Assembly: GCA_027083445.1 (NCBI GenBank)
Contig: JALWOP010000422.1
Coordinates: 1 to 38,588 of the forward strand
Length of the DNA: 38,588 nucleotides
Direction of reading: 5' to 3'
Source of the DNA: Planctomycetota bacterium
GTDB taxonomy: Bacteria; Planctomycetota; UBA1135; GCA-002686595
Within the stretch, counting starts at the first letter, position 1; every line of letters starts with the position of its first letter. This document shows, one piece after another, positions 34,425 to 38,588 of the stretch. The translations under genes and the position numbers were made by a program. The notes under the pieces are model-generated. The model ran no database searches and had not been told where the DNA came from. It saw only the letters and a list, made by a program, of their open reading frames with translations.

Positions 34425-35804
34425 GAAATCCGTGGTCGAGGTGAAACGGAAGCCCTCGATGCGCAATGCGGGGCAGACGACCTCACCGTCGAAGAGCGCC
34501 CCGGCGACTTCGAGCGTGTCCCCGATTCCGGTCACCCGCTGCAACGCCTCGACGAGGCTCTGGGTGAAGCGCAGGTTCTTCACCGCGGGACCGACCCGGC
34601 CGCGCTCGATCAGGAAGGTTCCGTTGCGCGTCATGCCGGTCAAGGTCAACGAGCGGGGCTCGATCATGTTCGTGTAGTGGAACTGGGTGACCCAGAGTCC
34701 ATGCTCCACCCCCGCGACGAGTTGGTCGGGGGACTTGTCGCCGGGGGCGAGGTAGAGGTTGGTCGCCATCGGCCCGGCGGGGGAGGGCTGGGGTCGGCCG
34801 TGGCCGGTATTGGGCAGACCGAGCTTGCGTGCCCAACGCTCGTCGGTCACCGGCCCCTGTAGGGCTCCGTCCACCAGCAGCGGCACACGCTCCTTGGGTG
34901 AGCCCTCCCCATCGAAGAGAAAGCCCGGATAGACCTCATTGGCGGCGTCGTCGTAGAGCGCCAGCTCCTTGGGAAAGAGCGGCTCGCCCACGCGACCGCA
35001 CAAAAACGAGCTCTGCTCGTGCAGCTCACGCGCGCCGAATCCGTGGTACGCGCCGAAGAGCAGGAGCGAAGCGACCGCGGCGGGTTCCAGGATCACGGTG
35101 TACTCACCCGCGTCGATCGCTTCGGTCTGGCGGCTGCGCACGGCCTTGTCCACGGCGCGCCGAACGGCGCCCTCCACATCGAGGCGCTCGGCATTCTTGT
35201 GGATCACCGAAGCGAAGCCCGAGCCCCCTTCCCCGCCCAGGGGAGAGGCGGTCAAGGAGAATGCGGCGCGCGTGCGCGCCCCGTGGACGGCCCGTCCCAT
35301 CGAGTTGACGACGGTGCGGGTCAGCGCCCCGGTCTCGCACAGACCGGCAGGCTTGAGCTCAGCCTCACCACAGGCCTCTAGCGCCCGGGCGACCCAGGCG
35401 GCCTTCTCGCGGAAGGTGTGGTCCAAGGTCGGGCGCTCGAGAGCGGTCTCGGGGACGCGGCAGGGACCACCCATGGGGACCAGATCGGCGTTGGGCTCGC
35501 ACACCTCGGCCAGGGTCAGGGCCCGCTCCAGGGCGGCGCGGGTCTCGCTCTCTTCGAGGCTTCCGCAGCGGGCACGCGCCTCGCGCCAACCCGCAAAGGC
35601 GCCCCGCCCCCCTCCTCCCCCGAGGCGCACCCGCACCGACAGGTCGTAGCGCTCGCGGTCCGCGGTCTGGGTCGGCCCTTCGTCCGCAAAGCGGACGAAA
35701 CGTTCCTCGACGCACTCGAGGGTGACCTCCGTCTGTTCCGCCGGGCTCGCTTCGACGAGCTCTCGGCAGACATCCAGGGCGTGGTCCTGCTGCAAGACGG
35801 CCAT
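34422..35804 (-). CDS. tldE: TldE/PmbA family protein
   Basis: A 460-residue TldE (PmbA) protein, the non-catalytic partner of TldD. It has the same overall fold but lacks the HExxxH zinc motif; the equivalent region reads 'LLFGAYHGFGARELHEQ'. Other marks are 'VTLECVEERFVRFADEG' near the N-terminus, 'DDAANEVYPGFLFDGEG' in the second half and 'IEPRSLTLTGMTRNGTFLIERG' near the C-terminus. The ATG at 35804 ('MAVLQQDHALDVC') is preferred; a GTG at 35834 would add ten residues of uncertain value. It precedes tldD by 11 bases, so the heterodimer is made from one message. A -10-like TAGACT lies 80 bases upstream of the ATG in the 109-base gap after leuS. Confidence 0.92.
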   Translation of the reverse strand: MAVLQQDHALDVCRELVEASPAEQTEVTLECVEERFVRFADEGPTQTADRERYDLSVRVRLGGGGGRGAFAGWREARARCGSLEESETRAALERALTLAEVCEPNADLVPMGGPCRVPETALERPTLDHTFREKAAWVARALEACGEAELKPAGLCETGALTRTVVNSMGRAVHGARTRAAFSLTASPLGGEGGSGFASVIHKNAERLDVEGAVRRAVDKAVRSRQTEAIDAGEYTVILEPAAVASLLLFGAYHGFGARELHEQSSFLCGRVGEPLFPKELALYDDAANEVYPGFLFDGEGSPKERVPLLVDGALQGPVTDERWARKLGLPNTGHGRPQPSPAGPMATNLYLAPGDKSPDQLVAGVEHGLWVTQFHYTNMIEPRSLTLTGMTRNGTFLIERGRVGPAVKNLRFTQSLVEALQRVTGIGDTLEVAGALFDGEVVCPALRIEGFRFTSTTDF

Positions 35805-35884
35805 GGGGCTCTCTTGTGGGCTGTGGATGAACACGAGGAGGGGAGGCCACGCCGGACGTTCGGCGCAGCCCCCCCTCTCGCCAG

Positions 35885-35890
35885 AGTCTA
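35885..35890 (-). promoter_or_regulatory. -10-like element TAGACT upstream of tldE
   Basis: TAGACT on the minus strand in the leuS-tldE gap, in the context GTAGACT. It lies directly downstream of a small hairpin-forming sequence. No convincing -35 hexamer is seen, so this is tentative. Confidence 0.35.
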
Positions 35891-35904
35891 CGCTCCCCCG
35901 AGCG
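35891..35904 (-). terminator. Possible hairpin after leuS
   Basis: On the minus strand CGCTC-GGGG-GAGCG forms a perfect 5-base stem with a 4-base loop 9 bases after the leuS stop. No U-run follows, so intrinsic termination is doubtful; it could also be a regulator site for the tldE promoter just downstream. Confidence 0.3.
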
Positions 35905-35913
35905 AGGGATCCA

Positions 35914-38502
35914 TCACGACTTGACGACGAAGTTGACCAAGCGCCCGGGGACGACGATCGTCTTGACCCGCTCGCATCCCTCGAGCTGACTCTGGACCGT
36001 CTTCTCGGCCAGGGCCTCCAGGGCTTCGCGGTCCGCCCCCTTGGAGGCGCTCACCTTGCCCCGCAGCTTGCCGTTGACCTGGACGACCAGCTCGAAGGTG
36101 TCGGTCGAGAGGTAGCTCTCGTCCACCTTCGGCCAGGGGGCATGGGCGATCGACGTGTCGTGGCCCAAGCGGGCCCAGAGCTCCTCGGCGATGTGGGGGG
36201 CGAAGGGGGCCAGGGCCCGCACGAGCCGCTCCGCCTGATCGCGGGTGAACGCTCCGGCATGCTTGGTAGCGACGTTCAAAAACTCCATGAAGGCCGCGAT
36301 GGCCGTGTTGAAGTTGAGGGCCTTGAAGGAGTCATCGACCCGCTTCAGACACTGGTTCAGGGCGCGCTCGAGCAGGAGCCGCTCCCCCTCGACAGCCCCC
36401 TCGGCCTCCCGGGCCAGGTGGGGACGCACCGGCTCGTCTCCCTCGGGGTCGACGTAGAGGCGCCACAGGCGTTCGAGGAAGCGCCGCGGCCCCGGAACAT
36501 CCCGTGGATTCCAGGGCTTGGACTCCCCCAGGGGGCCCATGAACATCTCGTAGAGCCGGAAGGTATCCACGCCGTACTGCGCGCAGACCTCATCGGGATT
36601 GACGACGTTCTTGAGGGACTTGGACATCTTGGCGATGACCTTCTCCAGCGGTTTGCCGTCCACCTTGGAGCGGGCCGCATCGCCATCGAGCTCCACCTCG
36701 TCCGCCGGCACGAGACGCCCGGTGGAATCCTTGTAGGCAAAGGCGGTCAGCATGCCCTGGTTGAAGAGCCGCTGGAAGGGTTCGGGCGTCGGCACCAGCC
36801 CCTCGTCGTAGAGCACCTTGTGCCAGAAGCGCGCGTAGAGCAGGTGCAACACGGCGTGCTCGGTTCCGCCGATGTAGAGGTCGACGTTGCGCCAGTAGTC
36901 GAGCGCCTCCTTCGAGGCGAAGGCCTGATCGTTGTGCGGATCCATGAAGCGCAGGAAGTACCAGCAGGAGCCCGCCCAACCCGGCATGGTGTCGGTGTCA
37001 CGGCGCAGGTGCTCGCCCGTCTCCGGATCGACCACGTTGACCCACTCGGTCGCCTTGGAGAGGGGCGGTGAGCCGTCGTCGGGGGGGGCGAAATCCTTCA
37101 TCTCGGGCAGCACCACGGGAAGGTCTTCGTCCCGCACCCGCCGGTGGCTGCCGTCCTCGGCGTGCAGCACCGGAAAGGGTTCGCCCCAATAGCGCTGACG
37201 GGAGAAGAGCCAGTCCCGAAGACGGTATTGGACCTTGTGCCGGCCCACTCCCCGCTCCTCGAGCACCTCGACGGCACGCTGCTTGGCCTTGGGGGTGGGC
37301 AGGTCATTCCAGGGGGGCGAACCCACCGCCACCCCGTCCCCGCTCGAACAGCCCTCCACGGGGAGATTCCCCTCCACGGGCCGAACGACGTACTTGATCG
37401 GCAGATCGAAGGCTCGCGCGAACTCGTAGTCCCGCTCGTCGTGGCCCGGTACGCACATGATCGCCCCGCTGCCATAGCCCATGAGGACATAGTCCGCGAC
37501 ATAGATCGGGATGCGCGCCTCGGGGTCGTCGGGATCGAGTAGCGGATTCAGGCAGTAGCTGCCGGTGAAGACGCCGCTCTTCTCCTTGGCCAGGTCGGTG
37601 CGCTGGAGTTCACTCTTGGTGGCTGCCTCGCGCTTGTAGGCCAGGACCGCCTCGCGCTCGGCTTCCCCGGTAAGGTCATCCAGGAGAGGGTGCTCGGGAG
37701 CGACGACCATGAAGGTCGCCCCGAAGATCGTGTCCGGCCGGGTGGTGTAGACCGTGAGAGACTCCTCGCGGCCGGCGATCGGAAAGTCGATTTCCGCCCC
37801 CTCCGAGCGGCCGATCCACTCGCGTTGCATCGTCTTGACCGACTCCGGCCAGTCGACCAGGTCGAGGTCGTCGAGCAGGCGCTCCGCGTAGGCGGTGATG
37901 CGCAGCATCCACTGGCGCAGGGGGCGGCGCTCACAGGGGTGATCGCCCCGCTCGGAGCGCCCCCCGATCACCTCCTCGTTGGCCAGCACGGTCTTGAGCG
38001 CCTCGCACCACCAGACCGGCACTTCGGTCTGATAGGCCAGCCCCCGGTCGTAGAGCCGGTTGAAGATCCACTGGGTCCAGCGGTAGTAGTCCGGGGTGCA
38101 GGTGGCCAGCTCCCGACTCCAGTCGTAGGAGAGACCGCAGAGCCGAAGCTGCCGCCGATAGGTGGCCATGTTCTCTTCGGTCGTCTCGGCGGGGTGCTTG
38201 CCGGTTTGGATGGCGTACTGCTCCGCCGGCAGGCCGAAGGCGTCGAAACCCATCGGGTGCAGGACGTTGTAGCCCTCCATACGCTTGCGGCGGGCGACGA
38301 TGTCGCTGCCGATGTAGCCCATGGGGTGCCCGACGTGGAGCCCAGCCCCCGAGGGGTAGGGAAACATGTCGAGGACGTAGTACTTGGGCTGGGCGGGATC
38401 GAAGCCCGGATCGCCGGGATTCAGGGTCCGGAAGGTGCGATTCTCCTCCCAATAGGACTGCCAGCGGGGCTCGATCGAGCTCGGGTCGTAGACGTTCTTC
38501 AC
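35914..38502 (-). CDS. leuS: Leucyl-tRNA synthetase
   Basis: An 862-residue class I leucyl-tRNA synthetase, which charges tRNA-Leu. The ATP-binding HIGH-type motif is H56-V-G-H59 after 'DMFPYPSGAGL', and K625-M-S-K-S629 is the second signature. The CP1 editing domain is present with 'YTTRPDTIFGATFMVVAPEHP' and 'CVPGHDERDYEFA', including the conserved Asp of the editing site. The C-terminal anticodon-binding domain ends in a VKS tail. Length is typical. The start is uncertain: GTG at 38502 gives the usual family beginning 'YDPSSIEPRWQ' after three residues, while an in-frame ATG at 38550 would add 16 residues not expected in the family. Neither has a clear Shine-Dalgarno sequence. Confidence 0.95.
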   Translation of the reverse strand: MKNVYDPSSIEPRWQSYWEENRTFRTLNPGDPGFDPAQPKYYVLDMFPYPSGAGLHVGHPMGYIGSDIVARRKRMEGYNVLHPMGFDAFGLPAEQYAIQTGKHPAETTEENMATYRRQLRLCGLSYDWSRELATCTPDYYRWTQWIFNRLYDRGLAYQTEVPVWWCEALKTVLANEEVIGGRSERGDHPCERRPLRQWMLRITAYAERLLDDLDLVDWPESVKTMQREWIGRSEGAEIDFPIAGREESLTVYTTRPDTIFGATFMVVAPEHPLLDDLTGEAEREAVLAYKREAATKSELQRTDLAKEKSGVFTGSYCLNPLLDPDDPEARIPIYVADYVLMGYGSGAIMCVPGHDERDYEFARAFDLPIKYVVRPVEGNLPVEGCSSGDGVAVGSPPWNDLPTPKAKQRAVEVLEERGVGRHKVQYRLRDWLFSRQRYWGEPFPVLHAEDGSHRRVRDEDLPVVLPEMKDFAPPDDGSPPLSKATEWVNVVDPETGEHLRRDTDTMPGWAGSCWYFLRFMDPHNDQAFASKEALDYWRNVDLYIGGTEHAVLHLLYARFWHKVLYDEGLVPTPEPFQRLFNQGMLTAFAYKDSTGRLVPADEVELDGDAARSKVDGKPLEKVIAKMSKSLKNVVNPDEVCAQYGVDTFRLYEMFMGPLGESKPWNPRDVPGPRRFLERLWRLYVDPEGDEPVRPHLAREAEGAVEGERLLLERALNQCLKRVDDSFKALNFNTAIAAFMEFLNVATKHAGAFTRDQAERLVRALAPFAPHIAEELWARLGHDTSIAHAPWPKVDESYLSTDTFELVVQVNGKLRGKVSASKGADREALEALAEKTVQSQLEGCERVKTIVVPGRLVNFVVKS

Positions 38503-38588
38503 GGTGACTTCCCAAGGAGGGCGGGTCGGGGAAAGCGGCAGCGGGCGCATCCCCGTGGGCGGCGGGGGAAGAGGCCGGTGCGCTGGAG

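Overview
The window is GC-rich and densely coded. It most likely comes from a member of Planctomycetota. The main reason is the three-gene block PSCyt1/DUF1549/DUF1553 protein, Tat-exported DUF1501 protein and sulfatase, which is typical of the Planctomycetota-Verrucomicrobiota group. Supporting evidence is a secreted DUF5060 protein whose C-terminal module (roughly 'Y-x-L-x-G-S-x-x-G-x-x-P-G') I recall from deep-branching planctomycetes. The exact lineage is inference. I saw no tRNA or rRNA genes, CRISPR array, insertion sequence or phage genes. No gene-free stretch exceeds 300 bases.

Layout. (1) Bases 21-8972, minus strand: six tightly packed genes, apparently one operon. Transcription runs from a polyprenyl-phosphate sugar transferase through two GT4 glycosyltransferases, the PSCyt1/DUF1549/DUF1553 protein and the DUF1501 protein to the sulfatase. 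Exopolysaccharide or glycan synthesis is thus joined to the planctomycete glycan-use module. (2) Bases 9108-13143: a nucleosidase diverges from a fused membrane/spermidine-synthase-like protein, with an NAD-dependent epimerase/reductase following. (3) Bases 13140-16041, minus: NAD(P)HX epimerase, a polytopic membrane protein, and a PuuD-like membrane protein without its cytochrome c domain. (4) Bases 16133-18045, minus: two tandem paralogous lipoproteins with a cupredoxin-like C-x2-H-x2-M site. (5) Bases 18073-21440, minus: RNase R-like exonuclease overlapping a membrane-anchored FMN glutamate-synthase-like protein. (6) Bases 21580-24312, plus: secreted DUF5060/TIM-barrel protein. (7) Bases 24343-25359, minus: a small membrane protein and a DUF4375 (DMP19-like) protein, in a stretch of somewhat lower GC. 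(8) Bases 25361-32728, minus: a 2455-residue exported protein with eight Calx-beta repeats (seven exactly 111 residues long), malectin, PA14-like and IPT/TIG domains, a sorbosone-dehydrogenase-like propeller and Kelch repeats. (9) Bases 32956-38502, minus: TldD, TldE and leucyl-tRNA synthetase.

The most interesting points are the cytochrome-less PuuD-like protein beside two putative copper lipoproteins (a possible split electron-transfer unit), the glycan-synthesis plus sulfatase operon, the giant repeat protein closely followed by a DUF4375 gene, and a recurring -10-like TANNCT element that often sits so near the start codon that leaderless or very short-leader transcripts are likely.
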